Assembly (NCBI RefSeq): GCF_002775205.1
Contig: NC_036464.1
Span: 992,001 to 1,056,000 of the forward strand
Reading direction: 5' to 3'
From: Xiphophorus maculatus
Taxonomy: Eukaryota; Chordata; Actinopteri; Cyprinodontiformes; Poeciliidae
DNA: 64,000 bases
Shown here: positions 33,642 to 46,977 of the stretch, piece by piece
Numbering within the stretch: position 1 is the stretch's first letter
Layout: each line of letters begins with the position of its first letter
Notes under the pieces: model-generated
Told to the model about the DNA's origin: nothing
What the model saw: only the letters and a program-made list of their open reading frames with translations
Database searches by the model: none
Program-made: the position numbers and the translations under genes

Positions 33642-34270
33642 CTCGTGACACTGAGCATTCTCTTTGTGAAGACCCAGCTCTGGCCTTTTGGATTTCCATT
33701 CCTCGTGACGCCGTGGAATTTACTCACTGGTTGCCCGAGCCCAACAGTCATCTCCTCAACCAGATCACAAACAGTCATCGGAGTTTTTCCCCAGCTGGCA
33801 GTCAGATCGTTCCTCTTTCTTTCTCCACGCTCAAGACATACCTGTCTGCCCTCCAACGCAGCCTCCACTACCCTGCCCAGAATCACCCAACTGTGTTGCC
33901 CTTGGAAACCTGGACCACCTCACAGCCACAACTAAGGTGGACCAAGACCCAAACCGGCAGTTACCCTATCCCAGACTGAATCTACCATCTCACAAAGTAA
34001 GACCAGTCTAACTCTGTTCACCACTCACTTTTCCCATTACCACAAACTCATCATTTCCGTCTGTTAGTGAGCAGACGACCCCGTGAGCCCGTTCCTGGAT
34101 TCATTCCCTCTCAAATCATTTTCTCATTTTGTGCAAATAAAATCTCATGTAACTGATCACTATTCTCCTGTGCTTGTTGTGGGCTAAGAACTTAAAACCC
34201 ATTATGACATGCAGATTTTACCAGATCGAGATATATTTGCAAATTTTGTTACAGCAGTCATAATAATTCT
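33642..34270 (+). other. Right part of the split spacer block, no known gene
   Basis: Directly after the hAT target duplication the DNA continues with + strand frames of about 95-125 codons (33,605-33,979 and 33,645-33,935) that I do not recognise. It ends with GTGCAAATAAAATCTCATG (a poly(A) signal at about 34,135) and an AACCCATTATGACA stretch. It probably belongs with 28,827-30,637. Confidence 0.35.
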
Positions 34271-34592
34271 ATCATCCACCACCTTGTTATAAGTGATGAT
34301 TGTTGACATAAATATTTGCATTATATCAAAGTGTAATGTAATACTGCCCCCTTGTAGTGATGGTCAATGTGTTGATTATCAAATTTTCATGGAAAATTCA
34401 GAAAATGCCATCAAAGATACATGTGAACAAATATACAAAAAAATAAAATAGTACACCAAATATGTCTCTGGGTTTCTTAGATATATTTTTAATATTTTCA
34501 TCTTAAAGTGGGAATTCAACCATTTGAGTTTTTCTCAAGATTGTTTTCTGGGTGATCTAAATTCTCCATTGGTTAGTTGGTGTCCCATAGCC

Positions 34593-34796
34593 CAGTGGTG
34601 CCCAAAGTGGGTCCTCGAGGGCCGGCATCCTGCATGTTTTAGTTCTCTCCCTGGTTTAATGCACCTGGATCAAATGATGGCTTGTTAGATGGCCTAAGAA
34701 GAACAATGACATGCTGAAAAGGTTGTTACTACCCCCAGGGAGAGAATTAAAACATGCAGGATGCCAGCCCTCGAGGACTGACTTTGGGCACCCCTG
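34593..34796. mobile_element. hAT-type MITE, 204 bp, only in copy B
   Basis: The ends are CAGTGGTGCCCAAAGT and ACTTTGGGCACCCCTG, imperfect inverted repeats that extend into CATGCAGGATGC arms. Flanks CCATAGCC and CCATAGAC form a near-perfect 8-bp duplication, and copy A at about 19,705 shows the empty site. It therefore moved in after the duplication. Confidence 0.85.
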
Positions 34797-35269
34797 CCAT
34801 AGACAAAAACACATAAAGTGAAAAAGTTATCATTTAAGCTACATTTCCTCCCATTTATGTCGAAAAGGATCAGCAAAGTAGCTAAAAGATGGATCCAACA
34901 TGCAAGCAATTGATAAAGAAATCACTTTATTTGTTCTGGCATCATTTCCAGAGCTCCTTTCTGTTTTGGCTTGTATTTAATTGATCTCAGAAGTTGTTAC
35001 ACTCATCAGAGGAGGACACCTTAAAAATACTTTAGGTTCATGTTGCATTTATCCTTTGTCCAAGGTCCCAGTGTTGTTTCCGATGCTTCAACCACTTCAC
35101 AAACTCCCTGTAGAGCGGACATGAAAGAAAACATCAGATCAATTTTAAAATGCATGACACTCTCTTTCTAGGTTTATAATAAGAGCACATAACTTTTCTG
35201 GTTAGTAAATGGTTCTAAAATTACATAAAACCACAAGCGTTTAAAAAGACATGATACATGTGTGCAATT

Positions 35270-36190
35270 CACTCTGTGAAAACAAAGAGGTCAGAGAAAA
35301 TTACAGAACAGCATCATGAAGATCAATGAATACAGCAGGCAGGTCAAGGAAGAAGTTGTAGAGACTTTTAAAACAGGGTTAGGTTCTAAAACAACATCTC
35401 AAGGTTTGAACATGTCTCAGAGCTCTGTTCAATCCATTATCTGAACATGGAGAGAGGATGGATGAACTCCAGGCCTACCAAGACATGGATGTTTTCCAAA
35501 ACTGAAACCGAAAAGAATAGCTATTATGATCCTGGTGGCTAGATTTGGCATTTATGTTCCCTTTGCAACACTGATTATATGGCCTGGTCATACAAACTGG
35601 GGGCTCATCCAGGATTTTAGAACAATTGGCTGCTCTTTGCTTTTGTAGTATGGTAACAATTGGGGGCTCGTCCGGGAAGCATTGATCAGAAAAGCAGCCA
35701 AGAGGTAATTGTAACTCTAAAGTAGCTGATGAGAATCTGACAACATGACAGCAATTTTGGCTACTCCAAAAATCTGGCCTTCAAGGAAGAGTGACAAGAG
35801 GAATGCCGTAGTTGAAATAAAACTATAAGAAATCCTGTTTGCAATTTGCACCAAGCCATGTAGGAGCAACAGCAAACATACTCTGCACAGACAAGACCAA
35901 ACATTAACTACATTTTAAGCTTTCTGTTTGACGAACACTGCACACCCTGAACACCAAATTCACAGAGAAACATGGTGGTGGCAGCATCATTCTGTTGGGT
36001 GGATCTTTTTCAACAGATAGGGAAGCTGGGCAAAATTGATGGGAAGATGGATGGAGCTAAATACAAGACAATCCTAGTAGAAAACCTGCTAGGGACTGCA
36101 AAAGACTTGAAATTAGTGCAGAAATACAGACATTGTGATGACAGATAAATGCTTCTGCAAATAAGAATGGACAATATTTTTAGTCTCTAG
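35270..36190 (+). mobile_element. Tc1-like relic, copy B counterpart
   Basis: Same relic as 20,150-21,110, including both primer-binding-site-like motifs (about 35,600 and 35,660), nearly identical to copy A. Confidence 0.7.
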
Positions 36191-36960
36191 ATGTGTATAG
36201 CTAGCAGAGATATAGGGTACTACATGCTTGGCCAACATGAGGTCATCAACTGACAATGATCTTAACAATCAGCAGCAAATCTGCAACAAATTGAATAAAA
36301 AGGAAAGAAAGAATGTGCTTCAGTGGCTCATTCAAAGCTCTGAGCCTGAACTGCTTCAGGTATTTTCTCCTAAAGATGATTCTACAAATTGCAAGAACAT
36401 GGGGTACACTTAGTTTTTACACATAGCAATTTCCATTCTGGCTTCACTTGTATGTAAGACAATGATGGGACTCCTGTGAGCTTAGTACACTTGAAATTAG
36501 AACCTGGTAAAAATCTGACCATTTTATTTTGTCCTGTTATGAAACCAGGAACTTAAAGAGTGTTTCTTTTTAAAATAAAGTATTCCTACTAAACAGTGTC
36601 TGACAAATGTTTTCTCACTTTAAGACACCAGGCAGCTTTGGATCCCGATACAAGCCGTTGTGTAGATACCCCAGAGAACCGTCAAATGTCACAAGCTTGA
36701 CTCTGTCTTTACTTTGGGCCTTTGCAGCAACTAAAGCACATTTCTGTCTGTATCTCCTTGCAAGTAAAATCTAAACTCTTGTCTTTCTCCTTTATGCGTG
36801 GTGTTTAAATGTTTTAGGTTGTTTGAACCTGACACAAATAACATCACGGACCAAGGCAGTCTATAGCCCACAAATCCTACTCTGTTTCTCAGTTTCTGAA
36901 GAACAGGCTGAAATCCCAGACAACTGAAGTTAGAAGCTAAAAGTTTAAACCAAAACCTAC

Positions 36961-37588
36961 TGTTACGGCCCATGCCTCTTAACGCTGTTCAGGCTTCTTT
37001 TTGTTATCCAGGTTTAGCTGTGACAGAACACCTTCCAGATTGGCTGTCTGAAGGCTGCAGAAGAGCAGCCACCCTATTGGACCAGGAGAGGATTGTCAAG
37101 CCAATCAGATGTTGAAAAGCCTTATCTGCTCCCTATAAAAGGCTCCCGAAACCATTCGTCCAGTGGGGCAACTAGTAGGAAGAGGTTTTGTTAAGCTGTC
37201 TACCACCTTTGTTGTTTGCAACTGCTTTGGGCAGGTTTGAACATGTTGTTCTTGCTTGTTCTGATAACCAGTTTGACTTTGGAGTAGTTTGATTTCACAA
37301 GCTAGAAGCTCGTGTTTGGTAGGTCTGGTGCTCCCTTTGTGTCCTCTGTTTTGGGTTGTTTTGAGTTTACTTTAGACTGACTTGTTTAAACATTTTGTAA
37401 TTTAATTTGCATTTACAATTCTTGAATTTGTTAGTCCTAGTTCTTTTGTTTTAATTGGGTTAAGATTTATCGTGTTTTGGTTTTGTGAAACCATCTTTTG
37501 TAATAAAAAACGTTTACATTCCAGTTGTTTTCTCTGGACACATTTTTATGTAGCCTCCCCTGAACCCCTAGACCTTGGGGGCGTAACA
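36961..37588 (+). mobile_element. Solo LTR, 628 bp, only in copy B
   Basis: Bounded by TGTTACG and CGTAACA (7-bp inverted ends, TG…CA) with flanks CCTAC and TCTAC as a 5-bp target duplication carrying one change. Copy A has the empty site (near 23,078, ATCTACCAAATAC). It contains TATA-like CCTATAAAAGG near 37,133 and AATAAAA near 37,502. It is a single LTR left from a gypsy/ERV-type element with no internal genes. It is younger than the duplication. Confidence 0.85.
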
Positions 37589-37639
37589 TCTACCAAATAC
37601 AAAATGTGTGAAAACTTTTGAAATGGAAAGAAAACCCTT

Positions 37640-38040
37640 AAGACGATGGTGTTCAAACTTTTTGCCCAGGGGCCAAAACTGGGAAATTTAAACTGCTAAT
37701 ATATGAAAAAACTAGTTTTTTGAGTTTTTTTACCTTTACTTGTTCAACAATAGGCCATTTTTTAAATTAAATCTGTATATTGTTAAAGACACAAAACATT
37801 TAAAGGACTTTGTACTGGTGCTTTAATAAAAGAAAAACAGACAATTTAAATTTTTTGTGTCATCAGCTGTTTTCTATTTTGTTGGCCAGATTGACTTGTG
37901 GTGAGGGAGCAAACAATATAATTTCAAGGACCACAAATGGCCTATTAAGCATACTTTGGACACCCTTATTTTAAGATGGTGCCATTTAAAAAATATTAAT
38001 TTTGGTAATAATGACTGTTCAAAATGGTGGATATACAAAT
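37640..38040. mobile_element. Non-autonomous insertion, only in copy B
   Basis: About 400 bp absent from copy A (junction near 23,115). It starts close to GATGGTGTTCAAACTTTTTG and ends near ACTTTGGACACCCTTATTTT, inverted-repeat-like ends resembling fish hAT MITEs. No open frame. Confidence 0.55.
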
Positions 38041-39141
38041 ACTAATAGTTTGTATAAGTGCCAGTGTGTTTTTTAGCTGACCCACTGCCAAGAGAGTGTC
38101 CCCAGATGACCACCAGGCTGTCCCCGCTGCGTGCTTTGACCCAGTTGTACACATGCAGGGCGTCTGTAGTCAGGCCGGATTCAGTCGGCTCTCCGGCGGA
38201 ATCTCCAAAACCTGCCAAGGGTTTTCACATCAGTTCCTGCTCACTCACACAACCACAGGGATGCTGCGTGTCCCTGCCACTAGATGGCAGTACTGTAATT
38301 CAGAGGGAAACCTGCTCCCTCCACTGACCTGAGGTTGAACTGCTGTCTTTTTGATTGCTTCACAGCAAACAAGTCATCAAGAACAACTACACTGGTCTAC
38401 AGGGATCATATGGCTTCAGAGAGAGAACAATTAAAGCAAAATGCTGTGGATCTGGGTGGAGAGAAGGGAACAGAGACGTGAATCTGTAAAAAGCTCCTAC
38501 CTCTGTAGTCAGGCACCACCACATGGTAACCCAGTGCACTCAGTAACTGTTGACACACAGTGTAAATTATTATTATCTAGAATCATAAACCACACTGTCA
38601 TCTCTCCAGCTAAAAGATTAATTCATTAGTGTTGGTGATTACTCACTTTTGCCACTCCAACTCAGTGTGGAGCTGTCCTGTGGAAATTAATTAGCAAACA
38701 AATTAATAAAAAACTAAAAACAGCAGCAAATACATGTGGCAGTGTGGGTATTACGTGCTAAATATTATAAAGAGGTGCATCAATAGAACATTGAAAAGTA
38801 AAAATCAGCTAAATTTAAAGAGATTTGTAACCCTATTCTTGCACTTTTAAATAACTGACATTGAAGAAACTTCTGTATCTTATATCTTATAGAGATTATA
38901 TGTTTTTATCTGTTGATTATTATGTATGTGACGCTAAACTGTTTTAAAGCTGTTATGTGGGATTTTTTACTTTATTTTTTCCTCATTGGGTTGGGGTGAA
39001 AAATCTGAGTTAATTGTATTCAATTAAAATCTAGTATTTGCTTTTGTTTAAAGCATTTTACTGCATACTGGTAAAATCTGATAAAAAAAGTTAACTTATT
39101 TTTATAATTGACTTTCATGTGTCATGTAGATGGATTACATG

Positions 39142-40883
39142 TGTCGTGCAAACTGGCATAGAGTGGTGAGATCTTTCCAGGTTTACGCAGAAAACAGATC
39201 TTAAAGGCCTGAGAAACATAAGTGATCTTGCATTTTGATTTACTGCTGATTAAAAAATATATATTCTTGCATTTTGATTACTGATTGATTATAAAAAATG
39301 TATTCTTGTATTTTGATTTACTAATGATTATAAAAATAAGGATTTTTTGTACTTTGATTTACCGATGATTATACAAAGAGCTGATGTAATGAAAAGCAGA
39401 TTAAGAAATGAATAACCTGATGAATGAATGGTGAATAGAATTAAACTCAGATGATTATTATAAGAAGTTACAGTATGTTTGAATTAAAAGAGAAAGTTGA
39501 TTATGTTTAATGATTTCTGATGATCATACAGCGTATAGAATTGTAACTCAAGTAATAATGCATTGTGAAGCAAGGTGACATGTTTTTCTCAGACTGTGTT
39601 GTAACTAGAGCAGAAGTCAGGGCTGAGCTGAGCGGGGAGGCAGGGGAGTTCCAAAGAGGAAGTAAAGTGTTTTCTTCGAAAATAGATTGGGGCAGTAAAT
39701 CCAGATGGTCAGTGGACAAGCAACAGAAAAGGAGAAGTGAGCAAGGCAAGAAGATTTGGTGCTTTCCACAGAGCCATTGAACGTTTGAGAAGTCAGGTAA
39801 GCCATCACCCCATAGACAACTATGGGATGAGAGAGTATAAAGAAACCCATGGAAAGAGGAACAAGGTGTTCTTAGTCCGCGGTGCTGAAGTCAAGTCAAC
39901 AAGCGAATGCAGACAGAAGATCAGCAGAGGACCGCACCTTGGAGCCATGGGGAAGTTGAGACTCCGCACTGCTAGTAGGGACAAGACCCATTGACCCTCA
40001 ACCCTGGTTTCTGATTTGACTGCTGCTCTGCGCTCAACCCAAAGATCTCAAAGCTGCTGCAACAGACTCTGAGAATGATCAAAGGTCTTTGTGTGATGAA
40101 GATCTGAGTATTCGGAAAACAACAACCAGTTCTGCTTTGCTTCTATTCAGAAGAGGATTTTTGCTTTACAAAGACTCTAACCAAAGGACATTGAAGTTTT
40201 CTGTTGCCGAGATCATCCATCATCTGGGTATGAGTTGAACTGTACCCCAAAGCCTCACTCAGTAAATCAGTGACACAGTTTAGGGAAAGGAGTAAGGATA
40301 GAATGAAGATGATTTATAATGATTTTAATTTTTTATTCATAATTTGTAATCATTGATAATTGATCTGTCACTTACCACTGCTAAAAGCTTACTTTATAAA
40401 GATACATCAAAATTCTAATAAGGTTTGTGGACAGTGAAATTGAGTCATCTATTATTTTAAGGTTCTTCTAATCAGTGTAAAACCTATGAACAAGCTTCTA
40501 GAAATGTGGTGGCTTCAGAAATTCCTTTAGTGTCGGTAAAATAATGACCCTGGGCTTATGTTGAGCCACCAACAACTATCTAATCTGTAACAAGTTGTTG
40601 ATAGAGACCGTTAACAAGAGTGGTTATTGAAGTTATGCAGTTGCAATGGTTACTCAGCTGATTGCTTCTTAACTGAAAAGGGTCATAACTTTTGGACTGT
40701 AGGTAGTTAAAGGCTAGATTAATCTCTCTCGACACCAGTTTAGACAGATTATCTCTCCTAGACCTGTTTCAGGGTAAGAATCGGGCTTAGAGATGTTCTG
40801 GACCCGTTAGACGGAGAGCTGGTCAGTAGTCTGTCCTTGGGAGTTGTGAGGTTTAGGGCGGGGCTGGCTATGGTGCAATAACA
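39142..40883 (+). mobile_element. LTR-like insertion, 1.74 kb, only in copy B
   Basis: Absent from copy A, where the flanks meet near 23,995-24,015 with a short local rearrangement. Likely bounds are TGTCGTGC and CAATAACA (TG…CA) with possible 4-bp flanks CATG and AATG. A TATA-like GAGTATAAAGAAACC lies near 39,835. No gag, pol or env is seen, so it is probably a long solo LTR of a retrovirus-like element. The family is not recognised. It is younger than the duplication. Confidence 0.5.
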
Positions 40884-43800
40884 ATGAATCTACAAGATTT
40901 CCTCGAATGTTTGAGGGCAGTTGACAGCTCAACAGGAGTGCTGTTTTCAAACATATAAATAAAAAGTATAGTGGAAGGAAAACCTGTGGTTAAAAAAAAC
41001 TGTGTGTAAGTAACAGGAATTAGCCTCAAATACATGAGCTGCAGCTGTTACATTCCCTGTGTTGAGTTGCTCTTGAAGCAGAGACTGCCGAGCTAAATGC
41101 TAGCCCCTCTGTGTTTTATCGAGGCCCCAGTGAGCGCAGTCGTCCAACAGGAACATTTAGAGAAATTCATGCTGACAGGTTTTATGTAGATGCTGGTTTT
41201 ATGTTCCAGCAGGACTTGCCAGAGGTAGTAAAACCCAGATCAATGATCGATGGTGTTGCTGTGCTTGACTGAACCTCATGGAGGATCTATGGAGGATTGC
41301 AATGCCACAAACATCTGTTTTCACTATGACCTCCTGTAAAATTATGATATTTATTGTTTTATAAATATATAATGTGATTATTACTTAATAACATTGAGAG
41401 AAACTGAACTCTTTAATTCACCGTGAACAGGGACAAATGCCTTAACTGTACACCTCTGTGTTTAACGGGTCTAAATTAGGGATGATACGAAAAGAAACTT
41501 TTCAAAATCAATTTCTTTCAATAAAAAACTGCAAATATTGATATATCAGGCATCCCTAGTCTGAATGATATGAGTTTCACATTTTAGCTTGAATTATCAA
41601 CATACATTAATATAATAAAACATTGTGAATCACATGTAAATGTATAAATTATCCTACCTTGATCCCGTGTTTCCGTGCAGATATATAAAAACTGGATTTC
41701 CATCATTTAATGTGTTCTGGTACCACAACAGGTCTTTCCCCTGAGTTTCTTTCCACCGACTTTCAGGAACTGTATGCCTGGAAAAAACTCGTCTTCATCA
41801 GCAAGATGAAGATGTGTTTTCATTTTCCCCCAGAGCTGCAAGTTTTTAATCTGAAAGAAAAAGCAACAACTCGGCATCTGCTCACCATACGCCCAGGGAA
41901 ATGCCCTCCTCTGACGTTAAGTACATGTTGACGGTGTGATTGAGGGAGAAATCAGCAGGCCGGCTCAGATCCTCAAAGAACGGTACGCTGACTGCACACA
42001 GAGAGGAGGGGACCCATTGTTCTAGAGCTGGATGATTTAAGATACTGGATAACGCCGACAGGATCCTTACTCACGTCGGTAGGTGTGAATAATGTCCTGA
42101 ATCAATACAGGGATTATTTTATATGTGACAGGCACCAGGATGCAGACAGCGACAGCAGCCAGTAATCCCCGTCTTAACCACCAGGGGGACCTGTAATCAG
42201 AAGACACTTATTTTACTCATGCAGTCATTGGAAAACTTTATTAATCTCATATTAGCTGCTTCTTCAGTTTATCATTTAACAAAAATATATTTTAACACAG
42301 CTCTCCTGGGATTTATAGCATTTTAATCTGGTTTCCATCTGGTTACAATGACAAATTTTTCTACTTGATAAAAATTGTCCCAGAAGTTATTGGGATAAAC
42401 GATACACACACCTGTTTGCTCCAGAACAGCAAACTGCTGCTCGCTGTCCCCTGAAGCAGCCTGAGATCACTACACAGTACATCACCACCCATTGATTACT
42501 AACTAGAAAGTCATTAAAGAGAGTTGTTCTCTGCCAGTTGCATCTTGAAAAACAGTCAAAAAAACTGGAAATATAGTCCAGAGACGTTAACCCACCAACG
42601 CTGCCGCCTGTGGCCCCCTGCTGAGGAGAGCTGAGGGACTCTGACGCATGTTCGGATGCAGACTCTGAGCTGCAGACTCTGAGCTGCAGACTCTGAGCTG
42701 CAGACTCTGAGCTGCTACACACTAGTTGTGGCTGTGACTGAAGCGAGTCCTGACTCCCCAGAGGCTCCAGACTACAGCCAATTAATGGACAATACCTCCC
42801 TTCAATCCCTCTATTAACGCACTAATCAGCCAGCAGAGCCCTCTTAGCTGAAGAACGATCTCTTTACTGTGCTCAAGGGAAACACACCGGCGGCCATTCA
42901 TTCCAAAATCCAATAGGCTGCCATGAGTTAACTCAGTGCTTCGTTATTAATGCCTATCTTGGTTAAATATGTCCAAAAGCTTTGTCAGAGATTTTTAATA
43001 AACATAAAAAGTGCAATAGGGTTAGGTGAAAAATAGTCTTCATTTGACATCCCTGAAGTTTTTATGAAGAGACTTTCAGGCTGGGTGACTAAAGGCAAAT
43101 TCATCACATTGAGCTGGACCATGAAAATGAACCGACTGCAGAGATACTCAGGCTCCAGTTTTGGTTCATATAAATTGGACAAAATTATGGATGCACCGAT
43201 TTACTTTATTCACTTCTAATACCGATACAGATATGTGAGGTTTAGTATCAGTCCACCGATGCGTTACAAAAAAAACAATACCGAATTGACTTAAAACGTT
43301 TCCTTTGCTAAACACAGACATAAATGTACTGAATTACAAATTTCTTTGATAACTCTGCACCAGTACAGCACATTTAAATACACCAGTAGCTTCACAAACT
43401 TGGTCAAACATGTAATAACAACAACTTTAATTTATTCAGTCAGTGCTATTAGTGCTAAATTCTAAATATAAAGTGAAACTATAACGTAGATTCGAAGAGG
43501 ATGATAATCTACAACACATCCAAACTTAATCAAAACGGCTGAATCAATCTAACATCAAGCCTCTGGTACGGTACCAACCTAATAAACTCAAACATTGAAG
43601 ATGTGTGTTGTTTGATCCGGCCACAGAAAAATAAAACAAAGTAAATCATTAAAATTAAAACGACATTCACGCCAATGATTTGAAGATATAAACTTCTGAC
43701 CTGGATTGTAGCTGTGGCTAAAGGTTAGAGGAGGAAGTAGTTCAGAGTTGAGTTAAAGAACTCAGATGCAAAGGGCAGGATAATGCATCATGTCAGTGAG

Positions 43801-44235
43801 TAACTACATAGTAAATCAGTGTGTTGGGGTTTGTGTGAATGTGTGTTAGAAGGACCTCAGTGACTCTGCATACTCATTATCCAGCAGGAAAGAAAACAAT
43901 GCAATAGTTTTGTAGCAATATTTATCTTTACAAGCCAAACCTCCAGTTACTTCATTAGTTGATGCTCATTAAGAACATTTTATTGTGCTGATACAAGCTC
44001 ACAACTTCCTGTTTGCTAAAAGAATTGAATGAGCCCAATGGGATTAACAACAACAAACTCAGAATATTAAGAAAAACTACTGCTGCTAATTTAATTTATT
44101 ACAAAATGGTTATTTGGGCTGAATTGAATATAGTTTATCCCGACCCCACTAGGGACAAGGGTGTACAGAAAATGGATGAATATAGTTTAAACAAAAATTC
44201 TGAAGGCCTGCTTTAACTTGCTGCCCTACAAAACC

Positions 44236-44998
44236 TTGCAATAGTATTTATGCCCTTTTAGTCACATTACAGCAACAATTTTATTGAGATTTATGTAACT
44301 AACCAACATGAAGTGATGAATAATTGTGTAATAAAAATTATTCATGATTTTACAATTCTTTTACAATAAAAATCTAAAAAAGTAGATAAATAATCTGAGG
44401 AAAAAAACAAAAACAAACCCCTTGTGGCCCTACTGCCATGTGCAGAAATACACCGCTCAGTCAGAACCAACCAATCAGTTTTAGTGCAACTTAAAAATGA
44501 CAAAAAAATATTTTCAAAAAGTGGTTTTATTTAGATCATCTCTTCTGTGAGTTGTGTAATGGAGTACTAGGGCGAGGCTACAAGAATTTTGTTTATTTAT
44601 GAGAATACAGTCATGTTATTAGCAGGATAATAATAATAATAATAATAATAATAATATTTTATGTTATGTTTAATGTTGAAAATTCTCCTAAAATTACAAC
44701 TTCATTCTCCTAATACTTCATAACAGTTTATTCGGAACATTTTACTATTTAATTCAATTGCTAAAAAGTATATTTCATTATTTAATGCAGAATTTATTGA
44801 AGTATTTTTTTTTTCATCAACAGTTCACATTTAATGATGTAATGTAACAGTTATTCGTTTTGTTTTTCTCCATGAACTTCAGCGGTCACATTGTGATGAT
44901 TCAGAAAATAATGTGTTGACCCTCCAGCTGGTGTCTTGTGACCCCTGGGGAGTCCGGACCCCCACTTTGGGAACCCCTACTTTACATGACTGAGGACA
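44236..44998. mobile_element. Mosaic transposon insertion, only in copy B
   Basis: About 760 bp absent from copy A. The left part, CCTTGCAATAGTATTTATGC, is a Tc1-type end. The right part, ACCCCCACTTTGGGAACCCC, is a hAT MITE end. An (ATA)n microsatellite lies at about 44,628-44,656. Two or more elements are nested here and bounds within are unclear. Confidence 0.6.
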
Positions 44999-46059
44999 AA
45001 CTGCAAATAGGAATTTCTATGACTTGTTTTTAACTGTAAATGGAGGATTTGGTGGAGTGCATGGATAGCAGACAGATTCTCCCACCTGAGCGGTGAATCT
45101 CTGCTGCTCCCACAGAGTAGCAGAGATTCACCATGTGTTCATAATTATGAAAACATGGACTCTTGTCAAAAAGGTGCTAGCTTTGGTTGCACTGGACATG
45201 CACACTTCTGAGGGTTTTATTTGAAGAAATTTTCCACCCATTTCACATTTATGTGCTAATTTTGAGTCAATTTATAGAAAAGAGAAAAAAATAATGCCTT
45301 GAAGATGTTTTAACATCTGCAGAGCTTCATATGACTCCGCAGACAGATAATCTTGATCTGAAACCCTAAACAAAATAACTTTGTTGCAGTTACTCACTGA
45401 GTTCCCTCTTTCCTCCGGCCGCCAGCCGCCCTCCTGTCCTTCCTGTCGGGGGACAAATTGTCGCGTTTCACGTTTCTAATATTCATCGTTTAACTGCAGT
45501 AATTCTTCCCCACTGAGTTTTTAACAATCTGGTTGCACTTTGACTGACTCAGGTTCTCTGCAGGATGGTGCTGCAGGTTCCTCACTGTCCTACATGTTGA
45601 AACCTACATGTTAACTGAGTCCAGCGGGTTCCTGTGATAAATGAGTGACCAGCTTATGCTGTTTTAGAACAGAAGGAAAGAGGTCACAAAGATCGAAGGA
45701 TTTTGAGTTAAATGACAGCAAGCGGTTTACAGATGCAGATAAATTTGTTTGCAGCCCTGGTACAAATATTTTTGAAGATTTCAGTCTTTCATTTAAAGAC
45801 ATTTATTGAGTAGAAAAAACACCAAGCCAAGGAATAACGGTTCTTAACATTTGGCACATGTGTTGGTAACCACCACATTATTTTGAAATTGATGTAACTT
45901 AAGTATTTTAATGATTTATTCTTTACTTTTTAAATCGACCATCTAGAAACTTATGACTCATCTATGAACTTCTGCTTCCTTTGGGGTATAATTTGACGTC
46001 ACAGAGGATTACAGGAGAAGACCAAGTTCCTGTCCTACATGTCTGTTAACGAGATATAC

Positions 46060-46335
46060 TGCAAAAACACAAAATCTTATTTCTGGTGTAGTTGCAATGA
46101 AAATATCTTAGTGCACTTAAAATAAGACAAAAATAACTTATAAATAACTTTTCAGAAAGGTATAAGAGCTGGCAAATTATTGTACTTATAACTTGGGGAA
46201 ATGTCTTCTTATGGAAATAATCTGCCAGTGGAACCAGAACTTTTTCATCAATATTAAGGAATTATTGACTTAAAACAAGCTCATATGTCTTGCTGTAAAA
46301 TTACTTGAGTTATTTTTCACTTAATTCCATTGGGC
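46060..46335. mobile_element. Second, partial copy of the palindromic MITE
   Basis: TACTGCAAAAACACAAAATC and TATCTTAGTGCACTTAAAAT match the arm of the element at 46,559-46,944. It lies just inside the right part of copy B, in DNA not shared with copy A. Confidence 0.6.
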
Positions 46336-46558
46336 TACGGTATTTCTACTAGAAACCAGATAAAAAAAACTTGGTAATATTTGTGGTTCTGGAATACAAT
46401 TTTATATACAATGACACTAAACTGATTTATTTAATCGAAAATCCACCAGAGCTTCATCATGATACTCGACAGAGCTGACCAGGACAACAAGCACAGTCAG
46501 ACAGTCACAGCAGAAAATCTGCAGGATAAGAGGCCTCTAGGGGCCAAAGCTGTCTCTA

Positions 46559-46944
46559 CACTGCAAAAAATTAATCTAAACAAGTATTTTTGGTCTAGTT
46601 TCTCGCAAATATTTTAGTACACTTGAAATAATACAAAAATAACTTAGAGGAACTTTATGGTAAGATACAGGAGCTTGATTTAAGTCAATAATTCTTAAAT
46701 AAACATACAAAAGGGTGCTAGTTTCAGTGGTAGATTATTTCACTAAAAAGACATTTTCCCATTTTCGTAGGGAAATAATCTGCACATTTTCATCAAAATT
46801 CAGAAATTACTGACATAGAACAAGCTCCTATATCTTCCTGAAACGTTACTCGTAAGTTAGTTTTGTCTTCTTTCAAGTGTGCTGAGATATTTGAACTAGA
46901 AAGTCGACAGAAAATTCTTTGTAGGATTTTGTGTTTTTGCAGTG
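46559..46944. mobile_element. Palindromic MITE in the mocos 3' UTR
   Basis: Two long inverted arms: CACTGCAAAAAATTAATCTA at the left and its imperfect complement ending GTGTTTTTGCAGTG at the right, each arm well over 100 bp. It ends 33 bp from the mocos stop codon, so a normal mocos 3' UTR would run into it and could fold into a long hairpin. A poly(A) signal for mocos lies beyond it at 46,426-46,431. Confidence 0.8.
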
Positions 46945-46977
46945 TGGAATAAACAGAGGCTGTTACAGACAATCAGT

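Larger units (their letters stand above)
35038..42587 (-). pseudogene. abhd12b pseudogene (copy B)
   Basis: Twin of the intact gene. Recognisable exons: 1 (42587-42412), 2 (42190-42075), 3 (41991-41886), 4 (41777-41658), 5 (38677-38647), 6 (38546-38501), 7 (38211-38082), a 5'-truncated exon 12 (about 36,730-36,613) and 13 (35107-35038). Damage: the start ATG is ACG; exon 5 carries CGA to TGA at the codon matching residue 178; exons 8-11 and the exon 12 acceptor are deleted; LTR-type insertions sit in introns. The nucleophile motif now reads GHSLGSG. Against this decay, exon 13 still codes a longer tail than copy A (EFVKWLKHRKQHW and on to a TGA). A truncated transcript could exist, but not an active hydrolase. 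Confidence 0.9.
34282..46692. repeat. Large direct duplication, copy B
   Basis: Second copy of 19,383-28,808, expanded by insertions at 34,593-34,796, 36,961-37,588, about 37,640-38,040, 39,142-40,883 and 44,236-44,998, and reduced by a 1.3 kb deletion at 36,730. It borders mocos on its right. Confidence 0.9.
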
